Source of the DNA: a virus
DNA length: 37,990 bases
Virus record (IMG/VR): IMGVR_UViG_3300030329_003305
Location: 1 to 37,990 of that record
Direction: 5' to 3' (one strand)
Shown here piece by piece: positions 15,570 through 26,156 of the stretch (position 1 is the first letter of the stretch; every line of letters starts with the position of its first letter). The notes beneath the pieces were generated by a model, which worked only from the letters and a program-made list of their open reading frames with translations, did not search any database and had not been told where the DNA came from. The position numbers were made by a program, and so were the translations under genes.

Positions 15570-18500
15570 ATGGCTAACGAAATTTCTAGTAATTGGAAAT
15601 ACCCTTTAATTGAACTTAGTCAGGACAAAAGAGTTCCGCTCCCTAGCGTAAGGGAAAACTACGCAGGAGAATTGACTGGCATTGATGGTTCTCTTCAGGG
15701 AGGCCTTCGACCGTTCTCGGGATTCAAAAAGGTTATGGATCTGGATTGCACTTCAGATCCTCTCCATAGCTACAACTCGACTATCACTGACTTCTTCCCT
15801 GTAACCTTCAGTATCGACTTTGATACCTACGGCTATGGTTTCGTTTATCGAGCAATGAGGGATACGGTCAAAGCAACCGCCACCTGGACTTTCAATGACG
15901 AGGTAGCTGCAAACGAGGACATTACCCTTATCGACGCAGCGGGTACCTCAAAGACATACCGTGCTGTCTCTAGTCTTGGAGGAGGAGCCGTAGGTGATGC
16001 AACTCCTGCCATAGCTTCAACTGTTGAATTCACTATCGAGGCAGGAGCACTCATCGAAGGCGAGCATGATGGCACTACGACTATCACCTTGACCTCGACA
16101 GACGGAACAACCAAGACATACGAAGCTACGAATACCGGAGACGGTATGTACGGAGGTAAGCTACTTCCTAACGGAAACGTAGGCTTTACTTACGACGTAA
16201 CTGGGGGACCAGGAGGAGACACTATTGGAGACGCAGCCCAGACTGCGGCTAACTTACTTACCGCAATAGAAAGCCCCGTAGGACACACCAGCAGTAAACT
16301 TACTGTTGCTCGTGAGGGTGCTAAGTTGACCATTACACAGGTAACGGGGGGGACTGCAGGTAATACCACAATCACTGCGGATAATGAGTTCAAAGCTATC
16401 TGTACGGACAATCCTTTCCCCGCTGGTTTTACTGGAGGTAGGGAAGCTGCGCAGATGTTCTTGCAGGGCGGAGACCAGAACGACTCGGCCCAATCTCTCT
16501 CCTCCGCGATTACTTCCTCGAACGGACACAACGGAACTATTCTTACTACCTGGACTGCGGGAACGGGAACTATCCTGTTGACCCAAAACACAGCAGGGGA
16601 AGAAGGCAATACTGCAATAACGGTAAGTACTAACTGGAATGATGACGTTGCAGGCACTACACCCACTGCTTTTAGCGGGGGATCAGATGTAGATGAGGCA
16701 GATATCTTCCTAGACTTTTATTTGGAAAGCTGCGGCGTTTGGTCTAAAGGTAACAAGATCAGAAGCTCTGTAAGTTCCACTGCTCTTATGGATGTCAAGT
16801 CCACAGGCAGGTTGATAGTTATTGCTATCCAAGGAAGTCCGGCGACTGTCTTCTATCTAACGGACATTCTTCCTGACAACACATTCGAGAATCCCACTAC
16901 GGTTCTTTGTGTTAAATCAGGGTCATGTACCTCTGACTCCTCGGGTTACAAATGTCCTGCATCTGCAAACTTTACGTTTGCTAACTCAGTGGACGGAGCA
17001 GCTGCAAGATCTACCTTTACGTTCAACACTCATGCTGTTACAGGATCTAAGATTGCAATCGCTTCCCAAGACGGGAATACGAGAACCTACAAGGCAGACG
17101 ATACTGTTGCAAACGGAACGGCAGGAACAGATAGCCTGGGTGCATACACAACATTCAAGACGGGTGCTCCTCAAGCAACCGCTACTTGGACATTCGAAAG
17201 TGCAACCGGAACACTAGATGCGGATGCGACTATCAGGCTGATTGCACACAGCAACGGTATAGATAGGACCTATAAAGCAGCCGGGGCGGGGCCCTCCGTT
17301 GATTCAAGTTACGCTTCAAGTGCAACTATCGTTTTGAGCGACAAGGTTGAATACGGAGAAACAATCACCCTCATTGATACCTCGGGCACTTCTAAAACGT
17401 ACAAAGGTATGTATCAAGGAACGGGAGTAGACGGGTCGGGTAACATTCTATTCCAAGTAGGAACAGATGCTAATGGTTCAGCAAACTCACTAAGGAATGC
17501 AATCCTTTCCTCTAATGGGCACAACGGGTCAATCCTCGTAGCTGCTATCGGAGTAGGACAGTCCACTCTATCTCTTACCCAAAACGTAGCGGGGGATGGA
17601 AACACAACCATCGCCACATCTACCCACTTCAAAGATTCATGCAGCACTCTGCCCTCCAGGTTTACCGGAGGGGGCAAAGTTATTTTGTTCAACCGTGTTG
17701 CTACGGGTGATCAAAATGATACTGCTCAGGTTCTAACGAATGCTATCAATAGCTCAATAGGTCATAACGCAGACGGTATTACTGCTACTTGGACAGCAGG
17801 GACTGGCAAGGTCACTGTCACCCAGAAGACTTACGGTAAAGATGGTATGACTACCATCACGACTGGGGGAGGTTGGAACGACGATTGCAGCGTCAACCCA
17901 GGTGCAACTTTTACCTTAGCTGACAGCGATGCAACCATGGCTACGGCAGCGGCTACCAACTTGAAAGCTGCGGTTGACAGTGCAAACGGGCATAACTCTG
18001 CTGACGGTCTTGCGTCTCTCCAGTTTGCATTCAGTGGTGCAGCTAAAGTAGACGGGACCATTGCCCTTATTTCCGGTAACGCTGACTCCGGAGGAACTTC
18101 TATTCTTTACAAGGGAGTTTCCGATGCGGGTGCTACGGGTCAGTTGACTGCCGGAGGTAACGTACAGTTTTATGTTGGAACAAGTGCAGCCGAGGCTGTC
18201 ACGAATCTGACAGCAGCAATCAACTCGAAGTATGGACACAACTCTGTAGATAAGCAGGCAGAAAGAGATATTGTATTTACCTCTGTACCCGCTAATGGTT
18301 CGACAATACAGCTTCTTGGTGCAGGGGCAACGGCTGCTGATTCGAATATAACAAAGAGATATCAAGCAGTAACAACCGAGACTCCTCCTGGTGCTATTGT
18401 GGATGGAGGAACAAATGTCAGGTTCTTTGTAGGTACAGACGTAAACACTGCCGCACGTAACTTGGCACTGGCCATCAACTCAACTAACGGTCACTCGACT

Positions 18501-21500
18501 ACGCTAACTGCTACTTACGTAGAGGGCGACGGTTACGCAGCGGTCAAGATCAAGCAGGTAAACAAAGGGCGTCACACAGAGACGCAGATCACAACCAATG
18601 CTGACTTTAGAACCGCATGTCCCTCAATGCCATCGACTGCATACTTCTATGATGGAACAGACCCAGCGGCTAACGGTACAGTCTTTACGGTAAGCAGCCC
18701 TTCATCGGGAACCATCAAGATTCAGCAGGTCGTTAGATCTATTACTACCACAGCTACAGGTCAAACAACAGTAGCTGTGGGAGGAGGATTTAACGACAAC
18801 GTAACAGGTAGCGTACCTGCCACTTTCACCGGAGGTGCAGCTACAGCAAGTTCTAATAGTAGGTTTACAGTTACCGCTAACTCAAGTGCTGGTGTAGTCC
18901 TCTTTACTAACACTACTGGAGGAGGAGCGGGTAACCAGAAAATCAATGTCTACGAGAACTTCGAAGACGCAACAACAGGTGTTCCTCTAAGGTTTGACGA
19001 AGGTGGTTTGATTCCAAATAACTTCTGTATCGCTATGAGAAACACAGATTTACAAGAATTCGAATTCAAGTTCGATACTTCTACTGATTCTGTTTCAGGA
19101 AATCCAGTAGATGACTTTGGTCAATATGTAGTTGGTATTCAAACAGCCAACAACATTAAGAAACAGATGGATCGGTTTATATCTGTCTTGACTGCTGTTA
19201 AGGAAACAACAAAACTTCTACCTTACAAACTCGAAGAAAAGAAAATGCTTGTAAGGCAAAGGGTTCCTGGGGTAGCGGGCAACACCGTAATAACCATCCC
19301 CGCCTCTTATACCGATAGCGATAGTGATAAAGTAAGTACTACCTGTGTTACAGTCACAACTATTAACGATTCAGGGCAGACTGCGTTTACGGGAGGATCT
19401 ACAGAAGTCTCAACAGAAACTTCTTCTTCAGAAACAAGTAAGACCTGCCTTGAAAAGTTCTTCCTTATCATTGAGACAGAACCCGGTCCAGGGTTGAAGC
19501 CTTCTTTCTCAGGTCCTGCAAGGTTCTTGTCAGATGACTCAATAGACTTGACTGCTACAGTGCCTAACGATGTAGCTAGACCAGGAAGTGCACAGTTAAA
19601 ACTAAGCGGTAAGAGACTAAGTTCGGGAGAATACTTCACAGGTGGCAAAGTAATTTCAAAGGATTCCTTCAACGGATCCTTTAACAGAATGTTCCAGCAA
19701 ACCATTTCTGAAATCCAATCAGGATGGAATGCACTTCATCCTTATGATCAGCTTGACTGTGACTTTGATTATGGAGGTACTGGGGGAGACACTACCTCCG
19801 GAGACGATCCCTGGTGTTTGCCTTTATCTGAGAACGTGACTTGGATCGGTTCTAATTACGGAGGAAACAAGCTACCCGGAGGAGGTCTTGCTGATACTTC
19901 CTACTGTATTTTCGACCAAGATACTATTGAACAAGGTAACTACGTAAACCAGCTACCTATTGTGCAAAACTTCATATTCGCACAGGAAGATTTAGTAGAC
20001 GTTATTAGTACGACCGGAATAGTACCGTTGGAGGATCCATTACCGGATGATGAAGATCAAACTACTTATGTTGATCAGTCACCTATTAAGAATCTTGTGG
20101 TTGATATTGAAGTTCGTAGAAAAGATCTTACTGATACCGACTACGGGGATTTCGTTCAAGTAGTAGATAAAGGACATTTGGAACTAAATCAAAAGCCTTC
20201 TTCCGACGTGTATCAGTTTGTACCTAACAATAAGGGTGGTTTCTATGCTGTTTATAACAACGAAGATGCAAGGCAAGAAGCATTCTTTGTAGAAGAAAGC
20301 AAACAGTTAGCTGATGGTTTTACAGGTAAAACTTGTTACATAGTCCATACGAACTTGGCTCAGTTCTTTGAGTGTGATCATTTTGCACCTGGAGATTACC
20401 AGCTTAAAATTCGAGTAAGGTCCATCTGTTGCCCTACCCTCCAAACAGCTACGTCAACTTTTACGTTCCAAATTAGAGAAGCAGTATGTGGTTACTCTGA
20501 AGACGACTTCTCCGGTGTAAAAGAAGCAAAGCAACTACAAGCGGGGAGTTATGTCTTTGCTTACAATCTATTCGATAGTAGGACAGGCAGAACCTCGGCT
20601 CTCTCTGAGATTGTCCAGACAACTAAAGATGATTTCTTGGATGTGACTTCAGGTGAAGACCTTATATATCCGAACAAGTATGCAAGTGTTGAGATAATCT
20701 ACGACCATACTAAATACGATTACGCATACTTTTACAGGTCTGTAAAAACAGAAGCAGCAGGGGGTACTTTTAGTGGTGGTGTGATGGGCCTTGATAAAAT
20801 TGTCAGGCTCAAAGACTTCAGGACAATTGCAAAACAACCTGAGAATCATTCAAGATCGGTTTACACCTACCACCTAGAGGACCTGGAACTTATCTATCGT
20901 CCTACCTTCTCTACAGAATCTCCTGTCTTTGATAAAGAGATTCCCTACGGAGGTAAGATGGAGTGGTACGGCAACACCTTGTTGATGTCTCAGATTAGAA
21001 ACACACCTGCTTCGACCCCGGACGAGATTGACTCGAAAGATATCTTCAGAGGTATCGGGGAACTCAGGTGGTCTTCGATGTCTGAGCGATCCCCGGAACT
21101 GTTCGCTCCTATGAACAGGTACGTTCCTTCCCTTCCATCAAACGAAATGGTTGCCCTCAAGAACGTCGGAGACTCAGTCTTCGGATTCAGTAGAGACAGG
21201 GTCTACAACATTCGGAAGGAAGCTGGGGGTAGCGGGGGATACATGCGTCTGATGGAGATGCACGAAGGGTTTGGGATTACAGGCCCTGATGCACTTGAAG
21301 CGGTTGGTTCATCAATCTACTTCATGACCCCTAAGGGAATCAAAGCTGTAACCTCCCAGGGTAGGTTGGATGACATCAAGGCGTTCGATAACCATCTCCA
21401 GAAGGAATGGCCTGTCGATCTCTCTTCTGTTCAGTGTGCCCTTGACCCCACATCCTCGGTGATGTTCTGGCTGCACCCGACCAAAGAAGAAGTTTTGTGT

Positions 21501-22520
21501 CTCTGGTTTAACAGCTCTAAGACTTCAATCTTGAAAGACATGGCATTCTCTTCTTTGAAGAGGGGGTCTTGGCCTAGCGATCTATCAAATTACAACAGTG
21601 ATCTGGTAGAGAGGGCTTTCTTCCTTCAGAATCCTCCTTCGGATCTACAAGGATTCCTGCCTCGTATTTACATACACGACTACAGGTACGAGAGAAAGAT
21701 CTCGGGATCAGGCTTAGGCTTCAATGATTCAACTCGTATTACTCTTATGGACGGCTCAGGAGACACTAGGTTCAAGACATCTGGTACACCTTCTGTGTCC
21801 GGCTCTAATACAGTCTTGACTATTGATAATACAGACGGGTCCCTGATTAGTAACTCTTGGATTGGATCCTACCTGTACGTTCTTGATTCAACTACAGAGT
21901 CTCTGATTGGAACCAAAGCTAAGATCCTCAATATAACCAGAGAAGACATTGAGGAACTAACCACCGAAGATACCCATACAGCTACGGGTACAGGTTCTAA
22001 TCAGACGATCATCACCGTAGAAGGAACCTCTTTGCAGTCTTTGCCTGACGATTCAAGGATCGTCGTTTCTCCTGTCTACTTTAGATGGATCGGCCACTGC
22101 CTGGGTATGCAGGCGGAATCCCAGAAGTTTGCACCTATGGACTACCACAGGAGCAAGCACATGGAAACGCTGTCGGCTTCGTTTGCAACTGTTTCTGGCC
22201 CTCCATCGACAGACTCGAATAAGGACAATAGGTTCAGAGCACTTGCCTTTGAAGGGGAATCCCTTACTCCTGTAGACACTGCTTATCCCAAAGACCTGAA
22301 CGGTTCAAAGACCTCTTCTGTGGTTGCAGGGGAATCCGTCATCCCAGCAGCTTTCGGATCTGATTCAACCTTGACCGGTAACTATGGAGTCGATGGTCCC
22401 TTCATCTCCCCGGGCCTAGAAGTCTACTGCTCAGACTTGGATTTCCTCCTCCTCTCGGTTATGGTAGAAGGAAAGATCCAATCGACCTCAAGGACCTCAA
22501 AACCAGACATCGGAGTTTGA
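15570..22520 (+). CDS. Giant tail-nozzle-like protein with inserted ~80-residue repeats
   Basis: A 2316-residue protein. Its ends look like a tail-nozzle (gp12-like / stabilisation) beta-propeller: the N-terminus (residues 1-90, DKRVPLPSVRENYAGELTG), a piece near 378-430 (GRLIVIAIQGSPATVFYLTD) and the region from about residue 1810 on with DSVFGFSRDRVYNIRKE, then ALEAVGSSIYFMTPKGIKAVTS. Inserted between them are repeats of about 80 residues. Each ends a helix at a Gly-His motif (residues 238, 319, 650, 731, 807, 889, 974) and continues with a TLTQ-type strand, a G-N-TTI strand and a F-TGG turn. The start follows the previous stop with no gap and lacks a clear ribosome site. The expected role is the tube through which DNA exits; the repeats may decorate the tail or bind the host. 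Confidence 0.75.
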   Translation: MANEISSNWKYPLIELSQDKRVPLPSVRENYAGELTGIDGSLQGGLRPFSGFKKVMDLDCTSDPLHSYNSTITDFFPVTFSIDFDTYGYGFVYRAMRDTVKATATWTFNDEVAANEDITLIDAAGTSKTYRAVSSLGGGAVGDATPAIASTVEFTIEAGALIEGEHDGTTTITLTSTDGTTKTYEATNTGDGMYGGKLLPNGNVGFTYDVTGGPGGDTIGDAAQTAANLLTAIESPVGHTSSKLTVAREGAKLTITQVTGGTAGNTTITADNEFKAICTDNPFPAGFTGGREAAQMFLQGGDQNDSAQSLSSAITSSNGHNGTILTTWTAGTGTILLTQNTAGEEGNTAITVSTNWNDDVAGTTPTAFSGGSDVDEADIFLDFYLESCGVWSKGNKIRSSVSSTALMDVKSTGRLIVIAIQGSPATVFYLTDILPDNTFENPTTVLCVKSGSCTSDSSGYKCPASANFTFANSVDGAAARSTFTFNTHAVTGSKIAIASQDGNTRTYKADDTVANGTAGTDSLGAYTTFKTGAPQATATWTFESATGTLDADATIRLIAHSNGIDRTYKAAGAGPSVDSSYASSATIVLSDKVEYGETITLIDTSGTSKTYKGMYQGTGVDGSGNILFQVGTDANGSANSLRNAILSSNGHNGSILVAAIGVGQSTLSLTQNVAGDGNTTIATSTHFKDSCSTLPSRFTGGGKVILFNRVATGDQNDTAQVLTNAINSSIGHNADGITATWTAGTGKVTVTQKTYGKDGMTTITTGGGWNDDCSVNPGATFTLADSDATMATAAATNLKAAVDSANGHNSADGLASLQFAFSGAAKVDGTIALISGNADSGGTSILYKGVSDAGATGQLTAGGNVQFYVGTSAAEAVTNLTAAINSKYGHNSVDKQAERDIVFTSVPANGSTIQLLGAGATAADSNITKRYQAVTTETPPGAIVDGGTNVRFFVGTDVNTAARNLALAINSTNGHSTTLTATYVEGDGYAAVKIKQVNKGRHTETQITTNADFRTACPSMPSTAYFYDGTDPAANGTVFTVSSPSSGTIKIQQVVRSITTTATGQTTVAVGGGFNDNVTGSVPATFTGGAATASSNSRFTVTANSSAGVVLFTNTTGGGAGNQKINVYENFEDATTGVPLRFDEGGLIPNNFCIAMRNTDLQEFEFKFDTSTDSVSGNPVDDFGQYVVGIQTANNIKKQMDRFISVLTAVKETTKLLPYKLEEKKMLVRQRVPGVAGNTVITIPASYTDSDSDKVSTTCVTVTTINDSGQTAFTGGSTEVSTETSSSETSKTCLEKFFLIIETEPGPGLKPSFSGPARFLSDDSIDLTATVPNDVARPGSAQLKLSGKRLSSGEYFTGGKVISKDSFNGSFNRMFQQTISEIQSGWNALHPYDQLDCDFDYGGTGGDTTSGDDPWCLPLSENVTWIGSNYGGNKLPGGGLADTSYCIFDQDTIEQGNYVNQLPIVQNFIFAQEDLVDVISTTGIVPLEDPLPDDEDQTTYVDQSPIKNLVVDIEVRRKDLTDTDYGDFVQVVDKGHLELNQKPSSDVYQFVPNNKGGFYAVYNNEDARQEAFFVEESKQLADGFTGKTCYIVHTNLAQFFECDHFAPGDYQLKIRVRSICCPTLQTATSTFTFQIREAVCGYSEDDFSGVKEAKQLQAGSYVFAYNLFDSRTGRTSALSEIVQTTKDDFLDVTSGEDLIYPNKYASVEIIYDHTKYDYAYFYRSVKTEAAGGTFSGGVMGLDKIVRLKDFRTIAKQPENHSRSVYTYHLEDLELIYRPTFSTESPVFDKEIPYGGKMEWYGNTLLMSQIRNTPASTPDEIDSKDIFRGIGELRWSSMSERSPELFAPMNRYVPSLPSNEMVALKNVGDSVFGFSRDRVYNIRKEAGGSGGYMRLMEMHEGFGITGPDALEAVGSSIYFMTPKGIKAVTSQGRLDDIKAFDNHLQKEWPVDLSSVQCALDPTSSVMFWLHPTKEEVLCLWFNSSKTSILKDMAFSSLKRGSWPSDLSNYNSDLVERAFFLQNPPSDLQGFLPRIYIHDYRYERKISGSGLGFNDSTRITLMDGSGDTRFKTSGTPSVSGSNTVLTIDNTDGSLISNSWIGSYLYVLDSTTESLIGTKAKILNITREDIEELTTEDTHTATGTGSNQTIITVEGTSLQSLPDDSRIVVSPVYFRWIGHCLGMQAESQKFAPMDYHRSKHMETLSASFATVSGPPSTDSNKDNRFRALAFEGESLTPVDTAYPKDLNGSKTSSVVAGESVIPAAFGSDSTLTGNYGVDGPFISPGLEVYCSDLDFLLLSVMVEGKIQSTSRTSKPDIGV

Positions 22521-22521
22521 T

Positions 22522-23982
22522 ATGGCCTACGGCTACAACGACAACATGAGTGACTTTTGGGAATCCGACGATTACCAAGCCTCATCTTTAGATGACTTTC
22601 TGCAGTCTGGTGGTTCTCCTGGTAGTGAGGGTGCCCTAGGTCCTCAAATCCAAAGCGCAATGTTTGGCGACCTGAGAAAAGCTGAAGAGGCAGAGAGAAA
22701 AAGACAAGAGTCACAAGACAAAGCTATCAAGCTTTTGCTTGACTCTGGGTATCAAGGTTCATTGGATGCAATCAAAGAAAACTTTGCGTCTGCGAACCTG
22801 ATTGCAGATGAAACAATGGCCGGGAGGATGGATGCATTAACAGAAGGGGCAGACAGACAGAGATCTGCTCTCGATGATCTTGAAGGAGCCTTAGGCCAAT
22901 TCAGTATGGAAAGGCCTGCCAGTGATCTGGAAGCAAGAGCGGAAGAAGGAATCTTCGGAGCTGACGCAAGCAGAATTCAGATCGAAGCAAAGGCTGAAGA
23001 ATCAAGAGATGCAATGCTCAAAAGGATTAGAGAATCCGAAGCTTCATCAGATAAAGATTATGAAGCGAGCAGACAAGCAGCAAAGAGGGCCGAACAACAA
23101 GCGATAAAGACCAAAGAAGAGTTTGACTCCAGAAGCTTTGAAAATGAGATAGCTCTAAATGATGCCTTTCGACAGGAAACCGAAGAAAACATTCGTGCAA
23201 TTAAAAGCGATCCCAGTCTTACTCCTCAACAAAAGACTGACATGATCAATCACGTACAAGCAAAATCAAGACAACAGATAGGTAGTTCTGTTGGTCGTCT
23301 TGTATCTCAAAGGTTCGAACAAAGTGCTGCTCTTGGCAACTTTGTCGCACAAACCCAAAACGCTGTATCTCAAACACACGCAGCTATTGGTAATGCTATC
23401 ACTCAAAGAACTCTTGCAAACACATCTGCCATGAAGAGCGTTTATGACTCATACAATCAAGCTATTCAGTTCGGTGCTGGGCTTGTTGAGGGAGCACGAC
23501 AAACAGGCGCACAATTGTTTGGTACTGCTGCTCAAATGAGAGCACAGGCAGAAGCAGCAAGAATGGAAGGCCAGAAGTTCCTGGCACAAGCAAAAGTCCA
23601 ACTAGAAAATAGTGTGTCAAACGGTGTGCAAGCACTGTGGAAAGATTACGGAGCAGAAAAAACAAGGGCAGTAGAAAACCAAGCTCAACAGTTCTTTGCT
23701 GCCCAAAAAAACCTTTTTGGTGCTTCTGCTATTTTGGAAAAGAGGCAGTATGGAGTTGTTCAAACAGCAGCTATGTTTAGTAACTTCTTCAAGACTGCTG
23801 CGTTGGCCGGACAAGCAGGGGGTGTAGATTTTGGTCGAGAAGGAGGAGCGTTTAATTACCAGGAACTAGCCTCCTCTTCCCCTTGGGACTCATCCTCTTT
23901 CCTTAATTTTGCACCTAACGTCTACAGTGGACCTCAAAACCAACAAAACCAAGACACCTTCCCGTTCCCACAATACGGATGA
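22522..23982 (+). CDS. Helical internal virion / ejection protein candidate
   Basis: A 486-residue, strongly helical protein rich in Ala, Gln, Glu and Lys. Residues 55-250 are coiled-coil-like. Residues 250-400 contain longer Ala/Gln/Ser helices (SQTHAAIGNAITQRTLANTSAMKSV; GAQLFGTAAQMRAQAEAARMEGQKFLAQAK) like the internal proteins of short-tailed phages (T7 gp14-type). The C-terminus has a weakly hydrophobic stretch (TAAMFSNFFKTAALAGQAGG) that could enter a membrane, then an aromatic tail. It follows the nozzle gene, as in T7-like gene order, with a GGAG site seven bases before the ATG. No catalytic motif is seen. A trans-periplasmic DNA-channel role is inference from order and composition. 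Confidence 0.65.
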   Translation: MAYGYNDNMSDFWESDDYQASSLDDFLQSGGSPGSEGALGPQIQSAMFGDLRKAEEAERKRQESQDKAIKLLLDSGYQGSLDAIKENFASANLIADETMAGRMDALTEGADRQRSALDDLEGALGQFSMERPASDLEARAEEGIFGADASRIQIEAKAEESRDAMLKRIRESEASSDKDYEASRQAAKRAEQQAIKTKEEFDSRSFENEIALNDAFRQETEENIRAIKSDPSLTPQQKTDMINHVQAKSRQQIGSSVGRLVSQRFEQSAALGNFVAQTQNAVSQTHAAIGNAITQRTLANTSAMKSVYDSYNQAIQFGAGLVEGARQTGAQLFGTAAQMRAQAEAARMEGQKFLAQAKVQLENSVSNGVQALWKDYGAEKTRAVENQAQQFFAAQKNLFGASAILEKRQYGVVQTAAMFSNFFKTAALAGQAGGVDFGREGGAFNYQELASSSPWDSSSFLNFAPNVYSGPQNQQNQDTFPFPQYG

Positions 23983-23987
23983 TTTAG

Positions 23988-26156
23988 ATGAATCAATTCC
24001 CCGCTAACCAGCCTATGAACCCAATGATGTTTGACATTACTCCCGACATGGGGATTAGTGAACAAGACGATATGTCTATGGGTGAATACTTTGCCAATGC
24101 CAACAGGGCGTACGGACTTTCTAATCATCCTTTGAGGGGACTCCCCACAAACTCTGCAGACGCAGAAGCACAGACACGGGCTAATGATGCTGTGTTCAAG
24201 AGAATGAGCGAAGCGAATAATACTCCTGTCATAAACGATCAGATAGGTTTAGCTGAACATTTTGCTCGAAGTGCTTCACAAGAAGAAGCTTCTGTTATCG
24301 CAGGCAAAAATGCAGTTATGCAAGCTCTACGCGATTCTGTTGCAAGGAACAACGGAAGAGTCAATGAGGCCAATAAAGAGTTTATTGAATCGGACGGGAT
24401 GATCCCTGAGGTCTTTGCTCAGTTGGTTAAAGCCGGTGAGTTCCATAATAGATCAAAAACCATGCAGCTTTTGACAGGTAACTTGGTTGCAGACATTATC
24501 TCCCAACAAAACCTTGACGACCTGTCTACTTCTTTTGGTAGGCAATACCAGCAAGGAACAAGAACCGGAGCCATAGCTAAAGGCGTTGAAGGCATACTTG
24601 AAGGTCTACCTCCAAACCCAGCTCAAAACCCTTGGAACTTTGTTACTCCTGTATATCTTTACAATGCTGCATCCTGGTTGTTTGGTGGGTCTGACGACTC
24701 TACCTCTATCCACCGTGATGGAGACATGAATACCGCCAGTGCAGCTACCAATAACAGAATGATGGAAGAGGCCTACAAACTTAGGCCGGGGTTTGACACC
24801 TTTAGAGATTATGCCTCAACCTTGCTTAACTCTCTTCACGTTACCAACAACCAAACAAAGGCCCTTCCTAACGAAGAGGTATTTGGTCCGGGTGGTGTGA
24901 TCACTGATGAGCTTCAAGGGGTTACTGTTTATCTTGAGCAACTCAGAGAAGTAACAGATAAGGATGTCCACAAAAAAGTTGCTGAGAAAATGATGTCTGA
25001 GACCGGATGGTCGGGCGGTGCAGACAGGCAAAAGAGAGTATTGGAACTTGTAGACAAGTATCAAAAAGCAATCGTGTCTTCTTTTTCAGACTCCGATCAA
25101 CTAAGAGAATTGATGAAAGATTCAATTAGTGCTTTTGACAGGTTGGAAAAGAAATACAACAAAGGTCAAAGGTCTCAGGCAAGAGATCTTTTTATTGAAT
25201 ACTACAAGCCATTCCTTGGTGGAAGTTCTCCTGAAGCTTTTGCATACGGACAGGAAAAGTCCAAGAACGCTCAGTCTGAAAAAGACAAGATCAGAAAGAT
25301 GTTGGAATCGGATTCTGATTCTTCAGACCCTCAAAAAGTTGAGGACTTCAACTTTGCTATGCAGATTCTTTCCCGTGTCAATGGACACCTGGGGGGAGGC
25401 ATGGCAGGCAACTTTAACAAGATGGGTGCTTCTAGTAAGTACAACAACATTGATGAGTATCGAAAGTACATCAACGATGAAAATCTTGATCCTGCTGACA
25501 TACTCAAAGAAATGAAAGCTGTCAGGAAGCAATACAAATCAGCAGCGATTTTGGCTCTAAGGTTCAAAGAAGTAAACGACACATTGATTGGCGATTACTC
25601 TACGGACATGGATGAGTACAAACATTTCATGACTGCTCTTAGTGATACCATCAAACCTTTTGCTTCTGAAGCAATGATGAGTAACCCCCAAGCAGCGATT
25701 GAAGAAATGGCTAAAACAAGACAAAGACTTGTAGAGTCAGCTGCAGAAAACGGCTCCATTGCTAAGTACTTCAATGACATAGGTATTTCGTTTGGAGATC
25801 CTGAGACCCTGGAAGCTATTGATCTGGTTGCTCCTAGTCGTGAAGCTCTCTATGATTATTACTATGAGATGCAATCACTAGCGGAGAGTACAGATGAGGG
25901 TGAATCTGTTTTTCTTCCTGAAGCAGAAGCTCCTTGGCAGCCCTACATGCAAAGGATGGCTCTCCTGAATGTGTATAAAGCACGAATGGAACGGATGGCG
26001 TTTGAGGGTCTTCCTGTATCCGAGGATTCTGCTGAACAGCTTAAATTGATGGAAGACCTTCAAGATCAAATAGACATAAACGAACTACAGGACATTCTCT
26101 TAGAGGTAGGCCCTGAAGGATTGTTGGAAGAATTGGGAGGCGAAGTTGAAGACTGA
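23988..26156 (+). CDS. Large helical internal virion protein candidate (722 aa)
   Basis: A 722-residue protein, mainly helical and rich in Ala, Glu, Asp, Lys and Met, with an N-terminal Met/Pro/Asn-rich leader. There is no transglycosylase, protease or nucleic-acid motif that I recognise. The length and position next to another helical protein and upstream of the 1288-aa gene fit the T7 gp15-like class of ejection proteins. The C-terminus is acidic (LLEVGPEGLLEELGGEVED). It begins five bases after the preceding stop; an AGCGGGGA motif lies within its first six codons on the minus strand. The next gene overlaps it by 11 bases. Function inferred from context. Confidence 0.6.
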   Translation: MNQFPANQPMNPMMFDITPDMGISEQDDMSMGEYFANANRAYGLSNHPLRGLPTNSADAEAQTRANDAVFKRMSEANNTPVINDQIGLAEHFARSASQEEASVIAGKNAVMQALRDSVARNNGRVNEANKEFIESDGMIPEVFAQLVKAGEFHNRSKTMQLLTGNLVADIISQQNLDDLSTSFGRQYQQGTRTGAIAKGVEGILEGLPPNPAQNPWNFVTPVYLYNAASWLFGGSDDSTSIHRDGDMNTASAATNNRMMEEAYKLRPGFDTFRDYASTLLNSLHVTNNQTKALPNEEVFGPGGVITDELQGVTVYLEQLREVTDKDVHKKVAEKMMSETGWSGGADRQKRVLELVDKYQKAIVSSFSDSDQLRELMKDSISAFDRLEKKYNKGQRSQARDLFIEYYKPFLGGSSPEAFAYGQEKSKNAQSEKDKIRKMLESDSDSSDPQKVEDFNFAMQILSRVNGHLGGGMAGNFNKMGASSKYNNIDEYRKYINDENLDPADILKEMKAVRKQYKSAAILALRFKEVNDTLIGDYSTDMDEYKHFMTALSDTIKPFASEAMMSNPQAAIEEMAKTRQRLVESAAENGSIAKYFNDIGISFGDPETLEAIDLVAPSREALYDYYYEMQSLAESTDEGESVFLPEAEAPWQPYMQRMALLNVYKARMERMAFEGLPVSEDSAEQLKLMEDLQDQIDINELQDILLEVGPEGLLEELGGEVED

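Noticed and set aside
15845-18946. Several minus-strand open frames (60-158 codons) under the repeat protein
   Set aside because: They recur with the repeat period of the plus-strand gene and are Val/Pro/Ser-rich, typical of antisense shadows of Thr/Gly-rich repeats.
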